Part shown: positions 26,401 to 36,980 of the stretch, piece after piece
Layout of the letters: the number at the start of each line of letters is the position of its first letter
How positions within the stretch are numbered: position 1 is the stretch's first letter
From: Lycorma delicatula
Taxonomy: Eukaryota; Arthropoda; Insecta; Hemiptera; Fulgoridae
Direction of reading: 5' to 3'
Length of the DNA: 64,000 nt
Assembly: GCF_047948215.1 (NCBI RefSeq)
Contig: NC_134455.1
Location: 222,188,526 to 222,252,525, forward strand
Position numbers and translations under genes: made by a program
Notes under the pieces: generated by a model
The model's input: only the letters and a program-made list of their open reading frames with translations
What the model was told of the DNA's origin: nothing
The model's database searches: none

Positions 26401-28082
26401 TAAAAATATATTATGTAATTTATTCATATTTTCCTTTCTGTAAAAGACCTTTCTTAAATTTAAAATAACTACAATTAAAAGTTTTTTCCAAAAATAAATT
26501 TTTGTGTATATGCTTCGAATATTAGCATATTAACATCCTCAAATTCATAGGAAGAATTTTGATTACAAAAATATTCACTTTTAAAATTACTCTGCGGTAG
26601 TGCACGCAACTTGATAGTAGTAATTTTCTCTAATCTTTAATTGCTTGCACGGTTTGTTTTACAATTTTCTTCTCAGTAATCAGCACTCATCCAGAACAGC
26701 CTATTTAAGTACTACTATTATTAATTACTACATTCTTTTATATTCTTACTTTTAATTTGACAAAATTTAAAATAATTTCCTCTTCAGAACCAGAGTTATT
26801 TATTTTATTAATTGTAATCCTTGCTCGTCCATAGACCACATCAAAGAAGTTCTGGTCTCTCTTGACCAGTTTTTAATAAGGGCGTAGCAGTACTACGGCT
26901 GCTACCGTTTTAAACTTTTCAATTGGTATTGAAGATATAAATTTTTATCTTAATAAATATGGACGGTTCATTAAATATTAAACTATCTTATGTAAAATAT
27001 TATTATTGGTCAGAATCGTACATAATCGTTACATTTCAATGTTTTACAATTAGTTAGTTAAGCGAACAGTTTTCTAATAAGCGATTTTACGATACCAATT
27101 AGATTTTGGGCTACTAGATGCTACCAACTCAAGATTACATAACAGCAAATGCGCTAAAACTTTCTTCAATATTCTTATCCTGTTTCACTTCTTTAATATA
27201 ACTTATTGTCGTTGTGTGTCATTCAAAAGTTTATATTAGATTATATTTTAATTAAATCTGTCGTATTCTTATTCAAATAATTTATAGTTGTAGTTATATT
27301 ATCTCTACTTGATTACTACCAACATTAACAATTGATTTCAAGCTATTTTTGAAAATCTTTTTATGTACGAAATAAATAGTTACAGATAATCTCAATTTTA
27401 GCCCATATTTCCAACATTTATGAATGTTTTCTTACATCTAGTAATGAATGATAATTTCGGTTCTCTGAGTATTAATTGATATACTATTGAAAACATCTTG
27501 TTAATGGTATATTCAAGCATCTAGACTAATATTTTAATAGAAAATGTAAATGCGACAAGGAAAAAATTGCACTGTCGTTATTTGTTTTGTTAATGACTTT
27601 GCCATAGGACCTAAAAATAATCACCTACAGAAAATGAACATTACCCCAAAAAAGGTATACAAACAGATTGTTTAAATTATGTAAATAAGTATTTTGAAGA
27701 AAAGAGTGAAAAGGTATCTTGATGTTATTTTAAATTTTAAAAAATACTTTAGATTAAAATTAAATTTATTCATTATATAAAAATTTAAATTACATATATG
27801 TATATAAAAATTACTTTATAAAATTAGTGAAAAAAAGGATTAATGAAGTGATGAAGATGATATAAAACAGCTAATTTTTATAGAAAAAATAAAAAAATTA
27901 TTAAAATATAAATTTAGCTTTTAAATTCGATAAAAAATTATATTTTAAATGTAATATACTCTTATTAAATTTGAAATGTAATATACTCGCCATTGAAGAA
28001 AAACTGATAAAATTAAGAATTAAACTCTTGTCACAGCCAGAGAGATACATTCCCTCCCGTAATTATTTGGAATGGAAGATTA
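20496..28082. other. AT-rich gene-free stretch
   Basis: No gene is supported. The piece at about 24850-26150 is less AT-rich and could be an old repeat or retroelement, but I could not fit it to a family in any frame. Small frames such as 22355-22654 and 24088-24282 (+) lack support. Confidence 0.4.
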
Positions 28083-28106
28083 TACACACACACACGCGCG
28101 CGCGCG

Positions 28107-28169
<63 letters not shown>
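28083..28169. repeat. Compound microsatellite (CA)n(CG)n(CA)n(TA)n
   Basis: A CA run, a CG run, a second CA run and a TA run follow without interruption. All are alternating purine-pyrimidine. The ORF that crosses it (27971-28303) is an artefact of the repeat. Confidence 0.95.
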
Positions 28170-28173
<4 letters not shown>

Positions 28174-29018
28174 TAAACCCTTACGTCTTATTCATTTTGT
28201 TAAATTACATTATCGTCCAGAAAGAAAAGAAACTTTTAGGAGTCAGAAAGCTCCTTATATAATAAGAGAAATCTTGGCCTTTATATTTATTAATTTTAAG
28301 TAGGTTGTGACTGTTTTGAAATAATGAGTAACTAAGAATCAGTATTAAAAATCAGAAGTGCGAAACCTTAAAATAAAAGAAAATACACTTATGTTTTAGA
28401 AGAAAATATTTTGTGACAGTCTAAAGAAAAATATATTACAACACGTTAAAAAATTACTGATAATACAAAGATATTAAATAAACATTACAAAGGAAGGACA
28501 TTACGTATGATTTAGTATGAATTTACAAAGCCCGGAAATTATAATTTTACAGATATTTTATGTCAGACGTTGGAAAGGAAAAATGGGATACTCAATAACA
28601 AGTAGCATTACTTTACCTTATTTAATAATATAAAGAAAAGCATTATAGATTTTACGTAAAAATGATGACTCCTTCAAAATGTTCGTTTAGGGGCAAAACT
28701 TCGTGTACTATCGAAACAAAGCAAATTTAGCTGAATATAATGAAAGGTAATTGTTAAAAACAAAACTAGTAAATTAATTTAGGAACAAACAAAATAAACT
28801 GTTACATCGCTCAATGGAGAAAAAACTGGTCACAACGCGTTTTACTTATTAATGAATTCATAAGGTACTATGTGTGATAAATTTTGTTATTGAATGAAAT
28901 TAACATACTAGTGTTAATTAATTCATGTAGAGTTATTATGTAATATAAAATCTCATTCTCGAATTTATTTACCACTGCAAACATTTTTTTATTTATAATA
29001 AAATATTCATAAAGAACA
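28170..29018. other. AT-rich gene-free stretch
   Basis: Nothing recognisable seen on either strand. Confidence 0.45.
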
Positions 29019-29137
29019 AAAATCACAACCATTACTGGTTGTGATTTTATAATTTTTTATCTTATAATTATTTTATTTTATTTTATCTTATCTTTTATTT
29101 TATAATTCGTTATCTTTACAGATAACGAATTATAAAA
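29019..29137. repeat. Two strong perfect hairpins
   Basis: AAAATCACAACC (29019-29030) pairs with 29037-29048 over a 6-base loop. 29098-29115 pairs perfectly with 29120-29137 (18-bp stem, loop TTAC). They are 50 bases apart in AT-rich DNA with no gene nearby. Confidence 0.75.
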
Positions 29138-30650
29138 ATACGAGTATATTCTATAGAAAATTGACGGTGTTGTAAACTACAAAGAATAATAAAATTATTA
29201 ATAACATTTTTAGTAAAGTTTACTTGTACATGACCACAAACCTGTTTCTTTTGTTTTAAACAATTTTATTTGAATAAAATGTTTATAAATTCATAATAAT
29301 TCGATAATAAATACCTACACCTTAAATTTTCCCAACCTTTTCAGTTTTAGTTCGGGATTATTGCTCTCGATAAAATAACAATCAGTTATAAAAGTATTTT
29401 CTGGTTTTTAAAAAAAGATTTCTTCTTTTAAATAATTTAATAGAATTTAATTGGAACATTAAATTGTAAATATAGGCGTGTGTGCATAAGTCTACAGTAA
29501 GTTCAGCGATGGACTTACGGAAATAGACCTAGAATTCAATTTTAATATTAAATTCGTTCTTTCATATTGTGAATAAATTTTCAAGTGCTCATTCAATATT
29601 TAGATTTAGGAAAAATATTCAATGGTGCTCAGGCAGTTTACTACATTACCATTATATTATCGTTTATTTCCTAGGTAGATAATATAGATGTACACAATAT
29701 CCCATTAAAAATATTAGCCTATGATACAGTACGCATCAGTATCAATTACTTTAATTAAAAGTTCTCATTTGTTGAAAAAACAAATAGAAAAATAAATTTT
29801 AACATAAATAAAGTAAATCAAAATAATATATTATGTAGAAGAACTTATATTTATTAATGTAATTGTAACCGAAGAATAATATTCTAGTCAGATTTAAAAA
29901 AGAAAATTTCAGATAATCGAGTCTACAAAGCATCAGAAAAAAATTCGATGGCAAGGCATAAGTCCTCTATAGCCTGCCACTTTTAAAAGGACTGAGAGAG
30001 TAATAAAATCGTCAATTATTACTTACCAAAATTATGGAAGATAATTCTGATAGGTGATCAATTTGAATAAAGAGTTCAATAACTAATCAATTCTACTCTT
30101 AACATATTTGTGAGTTACTGAAAGATATCTTTAGACATCTAATTCAAATGTAGCTAAATAAACTAAGTTAATTGTCTTCAGTAAATAAATCAATCACATA
30201 TAAGATTACCTAACGATTAGGTTGGTTGAAAGTTGCTCCGTCCACTATCTTTATGATTAGAAATCAATTGAAGTCGAATCAGCTAATCAGATACTATATA
30301 AATTTTCAATTCTTGAAACATTAACTAGGTATTTTAATACACTCTAAAACTAAAGATTTCAGTAGCTGTTGAAAAGTAATCGTAAATCGTCTTCAAAATA
30401 GTTTTAATGTAAAAATAAGCAAAATCGGATAATAATTTTCTGATTAAGAATGAAAGTATGAAACAATTTTCAACAGATACGAGAATTTACGACCGGATCG
30501 GTGAAAAACAAAAATTAAAACTTTAATTGATATCAATTTACAGAGAATATTATCCATTCATTTTTTTGTACTATGTTTTTATAACGTGATATCAAAGATA
30601 TTGAAATTGAGTCGGTGGGTATTTTAATTATTGCATGAAATAAGAATCAG
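29138..30650. other. AT-rich gene-free stretch
   Basis: Nothing recognisable seen on either strand. Confidence 0.45.
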
Positions 30651-30676
30651 GTGTGTGTGTGTGTGCGTGCGTGTGT

Positions 30677-30730
<54 letters not shown>

Positions 30731-30765
30731 ATATATACACACATACAGACAAACACACACACACT
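30651..30765. repeat. (GT)n microsatellite with following (AT)n and CA-rich arm
   Basis: GT repeat with a few interruptions at 30651-30728, then a short AT run and CA-rich sequence to 30765, so the unit can fold back on itself. The ORF at 30631-30867 is an artefact of it. Confidence 0.9.
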
Positions 30766-30858
30766 GAACTCCAAAAATCAAATTATGAAACTAAAAAGAG
30801 TCCAATAGAAAATATGCCTGTAATTCCTTTCAAGACATTCTTTCTACCTACAAATACA

Positions 30859-30892
30859 TTAATTTAGTATTTTTTATAAAATACTAAATTAA
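30859..30892. repeat. Perfect hairpin, 15-bp stem
   Basis: 30859-30873 pairs with 30878-30892 over a TTAT loop. It is close to the GT microsatellite. Confidence 0.7.
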
Positions 30893-31439
30893 GTAATACA
30901 ATATATTACTTATTTATGTTAATAATTCTTAATTTATGTTTTTTTTTTTTTTTATTAAATAGTAATTATAATTTTCAATAAAACTATTGTTTAGTTAAAT
31001 TTTGTTTTTAGGTTTATGTTGTTAAATAAGCTGAACAGTATTTTTAAATTATTGTAGTTTATCTTAGGATTTCCTCTGTTAATTGTAAGTATTGTATACT
31101 ACATTATTTTTAGATATTCATTGTATAAATTTTTGTCTAGATAGAAAGGGTGCATTAATTTTTCCTTTATCTTCTTCAATCTTAATTAATTCTGAATCTG
31201 ATGCATTTTAAGAATGCTATTTTTATTTTTCTGAAACTAATAATGTTCAACATACAACCCATTTTCTATGGTGAAAACAGTGAGCACAATAAGGTGTAAA
31301 TTGAAGGGATGAATATCAATTGCACATAAGTAGGTTTAGAATACTAATTTGTAACAACATATTCGGCTCGATGAAGAAGATAACAAAAAGTCAATTAAAT
31401 ACACAATTTCCTGAGAATTTTCAAAAGTGAAGTTTTGAT
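30893..31439. other. AT-rich gene-free stretch
   Basis: Nothing recognisable; possibly the worn 5' part of the following LINE. Confidence 0.35.
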
Positions 31440-31689
31440 TATGGGATCAAAATTACCCCGGCTTTGGAGACAGATGGATTAGTATCAAACATCAAATGCC
31501 GACTATTACAGCACATAACAAAGAAAACAATAAGGCTATACAATATTTACAAAATGATTTGACAATTTAATTATAATCTAAACGGATACTTAGTGTATGA
31601 TAAGCCTGGTATCTATAACAAATGGAACGGTATTTGTATTTCAATGAAAAACTAAAGGTTAAAAGAATTAATTTTGAAGTACCCGAAGT

Positions 31690-33411
31690 AAATTCAATAA
31701 TTTTGAGTATTGAGAATCCACAAAGATTACTCTCATTCCTGTTTATAGATTACCATCTGTAGTTGTGAATACAGTCTGTAACAGTTTGAATGAATGTTTA
31801 CATAGGATTAGGGACAGTGTTAATGCTGTCTTAATCGGGGATTTGAACGAAGTTTATGAATATTTCGGTATGCTATTATCAAATGGCTTTATATAAATGA
31901 ACCCACAAGGATATAAGAAAATCTTGTATTGATAATTTATTCTTTAAAAATACTAATTTTTACTTTGGAAATATTATCGAATCAATTTTTAAAACTAAGA
32001 TCTCCAATCATTTTTGCACTTGCCTCCTTCTGGGAATGGAAAATAAGGTAAATAACAGTACTAAAGAGCAACGATTTAATGAAGTAGATTATGATATGTT
32101 AGTACAAAATCTTAAATTAGAAAAGTGGGAGAATATTGTTGGGTGATGCACAGATGTTGATGATATGCTAAATTCTTTTTTGAATAAACTAACCGATCAT
32201 ATGAAAAAATGTAACGTGTAAAACACATATAACAAACGAATATAATTTTTTTTAAAACTGGATAATTATCGGCTTAGCCATGTCTATAAGAAATCGTGAT
32301 AAATTATACAAAACTCTCCTCAAACAACTTCTCAGTGCCAATTTAAAATCTGAATATAAAAAATACAGAAATTTTTAGGCAAACTAATTAAAAAATGCAA
32401 ACACAACTATTACAAAAGTAAAATTTTACAAGCTAAAAAAAATGTAAAAAGACTACTAATGTGGAACTACATAAACGAACTATTAAATGTAAAAAAAAAA
32501 CAAAAATTATTCCAGAAATAGACCACGAAGTTTTTTTTAAATGGCCACTTTGTTCAGGTAGGTAAGGAATACGTACAAAAGTTGTTAAATACAAATATGT
32601 CTGTTATGCATGACAATCATCAACCAGATACAGATATGGCATTCACGATTCTTTTTTTTCTGTTTCCAACAAATGAAAACGAAATTATCAACATAATTAC
32701 TCTTCTCAAAAATAATTCAGCTCCTGCTGTTGATGTTTTGAAAAATATACTCTTAAAAAAAAGGTCTCCATATTTAGCTAAGCCTATTAAATAATTAATT
32801 AATAAATGTTTTGCAGTAGGGTGTTTTCCAAATAAATTTAAAATCGCTAATATAGTGCCGCTCTTCAAGTCGGATATCGTTGTATTCCCCCAAACTACCC
32901 ACAAAGTTTGCAATAGACTTTTTAAACGGTCTATTTAAAGTTATGGGAAAAATGATCAAATCACGTGTGACAAATTATTTAAGTAAATTCAATATAATTC
33001 ATGCAAACCATATGGATTTCAACCAAAGAAAAGCACCCAAGATGCGATAAATTACCTAGTAGTATTTTTAGATCTGGCTAAAGCCTTTGACACCGTCCCA
33101 CATTCAAAGCTGCTACAAAAATTAAATAGTTTGGGAATACGTGGTATACCCCATAAATTATTTTCAAGTTACCTAAAAAACTGATTTCACCAACGATCGA
33201 CAGAAATACCAGCATAACGCATTTGATTGAATGTGGCCTACCACGGGGATCAGTCTTATTTCCTATCTTATTCTTATCGTACATAAATAACTTACTAAAA
33301 ATAAAAAACTGCGATGTATTGTCTTTTCTAATGACGGGCAGCGGTACGGGCCTCATACCTCATGGGATGAGGTTATAAAATCAGCTGTAGAATATCTTTT
33401 AAGACATGTCA
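31690..33411 (+). pseudogene. ORF2 5' part of the CR1/jockey-like relic
   Basis: Endonuclease remnants: YRLPSVVVNTVCNSLNECL then AVLIGDLNEVYE (catalytic GDxN) near 31780-31860 and CIDNLFF near 31926. Then the spacer FNEVDYDMLVQNLKLEKWEN near 32079. Reverse transcriptase: LLKNNSAPAVDVL near 32703, FPNKFKIANIVPLFKS near 32827, [20 protein letters not shown] near 33063 and LSFSNDGQ near 33320, where the catalytic FADD has decayed. It breaks off after SAVEYLLRHVR at about 33411, exactly where the next domain piece should follow. Confidence 0.7.
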
Positions 33412-33892
33412 GAACTTTTATTTTGTTTTATCTTGTTTTCTTTGTTTTGTTTTTTCTTGTTTTTTTTTGTTTGTTTAGCTTGTTTCTCTACCCCCTGGGC
33501 TGGAGATTCACCGTGACGCATAAGCACAGTCGAGGAATAGTCCAATCTAACGGATCGTTTCAGTGCCTGCCTCTAACCCCTAGGCCAAGGTATCCAGGCC
33601 CGACTATGTTATTCCTGAACCCAAACCTAGGGGCCGGGACTCGGTCTTGATGCCTTGCCTCCAATATGAGTATACCACAAAGGAAGCCCACACCAGGTTT
33701 TGGTCTTCTAACAGCTGCCTGCAAGGTCTCGGTCTTAACAGCTCAAGGGCGACGGAGTCCTCGTGTCTCATCGTCGCCGCCCATTCCGGCATGCCTGGAC
33801 GAACGACGACTCCACAGGAGGCTGTCCCTGCCTCGTCGTCCATGCCTTTGTGCTACAGTATTGTCGTTATATATTCTCTCATAGCCCTGAAT

Positions 33893-34095
33893 TTAGGAGT
33901 GATCTATTAGCGATATATCGGTGGATATGACCGATGCAGGAGGCTCCGACAGAATGATGACGTCCATGGATTGACGCAAAGCCACGTCCCAGGTTATGTC
34001 CAGTGACCTCCTACTCCTGCCCGTATTAATTTGGAGGTACTTCATCGAAGAGTTGGACAGACCTCGGTCCTGTGACCCTCCTCGAGACAAATAAT
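33893..34095 (-). pseudogene. ORF2 start (endonuclease N-terminus) of the nested R1-clade LINE
   Basis: MKYLQINTGRSRRSLDITWD followed by VALRQSMDVIILSEPP is the classic opening of R1-clade ORF2: QIN-GR-R near the start and a DV-ILSEP strand, where the E is the metal-binding glutamate. The frame stops at 33893. Its start overlaps the end of the gag frame, as usual for the clade. Confidence 0.65.
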
Positions 34096-34432
34096 GCATT
34101 TCGTCTTGTTCTGACATTGGGCTTCCCTGTGGCTCGGCTTCCCGCTGTTAAAACACAATCCGGATCTGTCGGTTCCTGTACAAGCAGCCGATATCAGCCC
34201 CAGGGCCCAATAACTAAAGCAGCGATCCTCGAGCTCTACAGTGGACCTAACCGATCTTAGTCCTCTGGGTTGCAGGTTGCCGCTGTAGCCGATTGGTCTA
34301 ACGCGTCTTTCAGTCCTCTGGGCTGTGAGTTCCCTCTCTATGCCGTACGAGATGACAATGATGACATTTTGCGTATCAACGTACGCTAGACGGAGTGAGG
34401 TCACTCCGTGTATCGTTAATTGTGGACTTGTC
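34042..34432 (-). pseudogene. ORF1 (gag) C-terminal fragment of the nested R1-clade LINE
   Basis: Minus-strand reading from about 34432 gives VELEDRCFSYWALGLISAAC, TGTDRSGLCFNSGKPSHREA and CIICLEEGHRTEVC. These are the three zinc knuckles of an R1-clade gag; the first two have lost one cysteine each (CFSY, CFNS) while CxxCxxxxHxxxxC of the last is kept. The open frame runs further upstream to 34602, but that part is antisense to the inverted endonuclease. Confidence 0.65.
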
Positions 34433-35029
34433 AGGTAAGTGTGGTTATTGGTGTCGGAATACTTCCAGCTTGGATGGAGTACCGATGACTTGCTGGTGAA
34501 GTTGGGCAGAATTCTGGACGGTTTTCCGGGCATCAGAATGCTGGTTGCTCTGGACGCTAACGTAAAGTCTCCCGCCTGGGGTTCACCACTTACTGACCCC
34601 AAGGCCGCTGGTCTCCAACAGTTCGTTGAAGCCAGGAACCTCTACTTGATTAACGACGCAAAACAACCGCAGAACTCTTCCGAACTGGGGGAAAGTTACA
34701 TCGACGTCAGTTTGAAGACGGGCGACTTTCTACGAAGTACAAGTAGTTGGACTGTCTGGCCTGAGGCCAATGTGAGCGATCATAGGGTTTTAACCTATGA
34801 GATCGTTGCCGGGGGCGGTCTAAGAGCTTCAGATTTGGGTCGCTATAACCTAATAGGCCTGGATCAGGACATTCTGCGACGCGAGTGCGCAGCTGCATTG
34901 CACGGGTTGGAATGGCGCATGGAGCACAAAGAGGAGGTGGAATTGATTCCACCTCCTCTTTGGAGGTGGAAAAATTCAACAAAACACAAAGAGTGGCAAA
35001 CGAAACTTAATACTTCAGTGACAGAATAA
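34433..35029 (+). pseudogene. Inverted endonuclease segment of the nested R1-clade LINE
   Basis: Plus-strand frame with VSEYFQLGWSTDDLLVKLGR, MLVALDANVKSPAWGS (catalytic DxN), GESYIDVSL and VSDHRVLTYEI (catalytic SDH): the second half of the endonuclease with its active-site residues kept. It lies head to head with the start of the same domain (33893-34095, -), so the element was broken and inverted within its endonuclease region. A 16-bp perfect hairpin near its end (34928-34961) interrupts the frame's similarity. Confidence 0.7.
34928..34961. repeat. Perfect hairpin, 16-bp stem with TG loop
   Basis: AAAGAGGAGGTGGAAT (34928-34943) and its exact complement (34946-34961) leave only two bases between. 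It lies in the coding relic of the nested LINE, where a palindrome is not expected from the protein. Confidence 0.85.
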
Positions 35030-35030
35030 C

Positions 35031-35480
35031 AATCCTACCGGATGTCAAAGCTTGGTTTGACGAACTTCTACTAACCTTAAATGTTAAAAGAAGCGTTTTT
35101 ATGACGTTTACTACAAATAACGGTAGTCAGCCTCCAAACTTAAATAATTTATACATGCATTCAATAAAATGTAAAAAGCCAGCCTTTACTTCATGTCTGT
35201 GTCCCGAACTAGAAAAAGTAAATAAAATAGATTATCTTGGTATCTGAATAGATCCTCACCTTATATGGGACGCGCACATTAACAATATGTGCAAAAGAAT
35301 TAAACATTTAATCCTTAGATTCCATCAAATTAGTAAACTAAAGAATAAAAGTGTCGCTAGACTTGTATATTTTGCGTATGTCGTATCAATATTGCAATAT
35401 GGAATATGTTCATGGTGGGGCAAGAAATATGCACTTTAATAAAGCGTATGTGCTTCAAAAATACTTAATATGAGCAGCCT
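35031..35480 (+). pseudogene. ORF2 3' part of the CR1/jockey-like relic
   Basis: Resumes the split reverse transcriptase: DVKAWFDELLLTLNVKRSVF (the helix after the catalytic site, with the TLN-K pattern), KIDYLGI-IDPHLIWDAHIN (the YLG motif with one stop) and SILQYGICSWWGK. Joined to the part ending at 33411 the order is collinear, which shows that 33412-35030 is an insertion. Confidence 0.7.
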
Positions 35481-35825
35481 TAAGTAGGTCCAGACTTTAC
35501 TCTTCTACAGCTGACCTATTCCGGGAATTAAACGTGTTACAATGAGACAGCTCTACGTCACAAGCAGTTTTATATATTAAAAAATACATAAACTTCTTTA
35601 ATATCATCATATAATCTGAGGCCATCTAGTACCACCTTTATAATACCGGGGTATTACTTTGAAATGTTTACTTACTTACAAAATGACTTAATGTTACTTT
35701 GAAATGTTTACTTAACGTTTATTAATTTACTTTTTACGGGGATACTTTGAAATGGACTATCAGTCTGCATTTATTTATTTCATTATATTTATGCTAAACT
35801 AATAAATTTCTGATAAATAATTAAA

Positions 35826-36001
35826 TTTCCGTCTTCAGAAACTTAAGATTTAATTTTTTTTTTTTTTATTAACTAAAACTTTGTCTTCATGAATAGAGTT
35901 GTCATGTAAAGTGTGTAAAATGTATTCAATGCTACTCATGACGACAAAGTTTTAGTTAATAAAAAATAAATAAATAAAAATTAAAGTTCCTGAAGATGGA
36001 A
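35826..36001. repeat. Long imperfect fold-back repeat (MITE-like)
   Basis: Left arm from TTCCGTCTTCAG to AACTTTGTCTTCATGA (35827-35892) is complementary to the right arm from TCATGACGACAAAGTT to CTGAAGATGGAA (about 35936-36001); the core 20 bases pair perfectly. The loop is about 43 bases. The A/T-rich middle of each arm differs in length. No coding capacity. Confidence 0.7.
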
Positions 36002-36946
36002 TTCGTTTCCGAAAGCGCTAGGACGCGTTAATAGGTTGTTGGTAAGTAGGTTTTATATTTTAATTATTTATTATATAATCATACCAACGGGCCATTTTTG
36101 ATAAAATTATAATAAATTTCTTTTAATAAATCTCATTGTCATTCCTGCTAAACTTATGTATAGCTGAGTGAACAAAAAACTCCATAATGAAATAGATGAG
36201 TGCATAATGACAAATAATGTGTACGAATCACTATTCTAAATTTGTTTTTTCCATCCTGTCTAAATAATATATAATTATTTAACCTTCTAATCGAAGCTTA
36301 ATAACATTTTGTTTTTTTATATAAAATCCTATAACGGATTTATTGTTATTACAAAACTAAGCAAGGCAAACTTATTAAGGGTAAATTTATAGTCATAATA
36401 TTAATACTAAGATTATTTAGCATTATTTTGTATTATTTTATATTGTTATAAAATAGAATTAACATAACAGATATAACAATAGTAATTTTACTCCAGTTTA
36501 TACAATATGCTAAGCATAAAAAAGTGCACAATATAAATATTATTTACATCATCTTAATATTTTTGTATTTCCTTGATTTTACTAAATCTGAAGTTGAATT
36601 TTAAAGCACGGGTACGGATGTTCATTTGCTATGTTCAATTTTTTTATTCTTTCGACGTTTTTCTTAGACAATAAGTTTAAATTTTATTTGATCTCAATCT
36701 TTAACAATTAATTTGTTTTTGTTTATAAGAAATTTCATTTCTTTATGTAGAAACTTTTGGTTACTTCTATTTATTTTACAAATAGTTTTTAATTTTTATA
36801 TTCCCTTTTTAGAAATATTGTATGAAGCGGCACATGCCTGCGCATAGATTATCCTTTGCAGGTATTATGTTTTCTAATTATAGGAATACATTGTAATTCT
36901 TATTTTATGTCATATTTTGTACAAGAGAAATAAAGCTTTATTCATT

Positions 36947-36977
<31 letters not shown>

Positions 36978-36980
36978 ATA
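36947..36980. repeat. Microsatellite (AT)n(GT)n
   Basis: An AT run followed by a GT run, then a short TTATA-rich zone. Confidence 0.85.

Larger units (their letters stand above)
33412..35030 (-). mobile_element. Rearranged R1-clade LINE nested in the CR1/jockey-like relic
   Basis: GC-rich block in an AT-rich host element. Its minus-strand 3' end is the A-rich tail at about 33420-33475 (T-rich on +). Next come 3' sequences (33480-33890; a minus frame with DDEAGTASCGVVVRPGMPEW recalls the tail of R1-clade ORF2 and 3' UTR), then minus-strand endonuclease start and gag end (33893-34432), and then, inverted on the plus strand, the rest of the endonuclease (34433-35029). The reverse transcriptase is missing. 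A short repeat (CAGAA) near both edges may be a target duplication but is too short to trust. Confidence 0.7.
31440..35620 (+). mobile_element. Decayed CR1/jockey-like LINE, split by a nested insertion
   Basis: ORF2 motifs of an endonuclease and reverse transcriptase are spread along 31690-33410 and continue at 35035-35480 after a foreign block at about 33412-35030. Numerous stops and shifts. Composition is AT-rich like the flanks, suggesting great age. Ends are approximate; no clean 3' tail was identified. Confidence 0.7.

Noticed and set aside
27971..28303. 110-codon frame through the CA/CG/TA repeat, and the similar one at 30631-30867
   Set aside because: Created by the microsatellites; no flanking motif.
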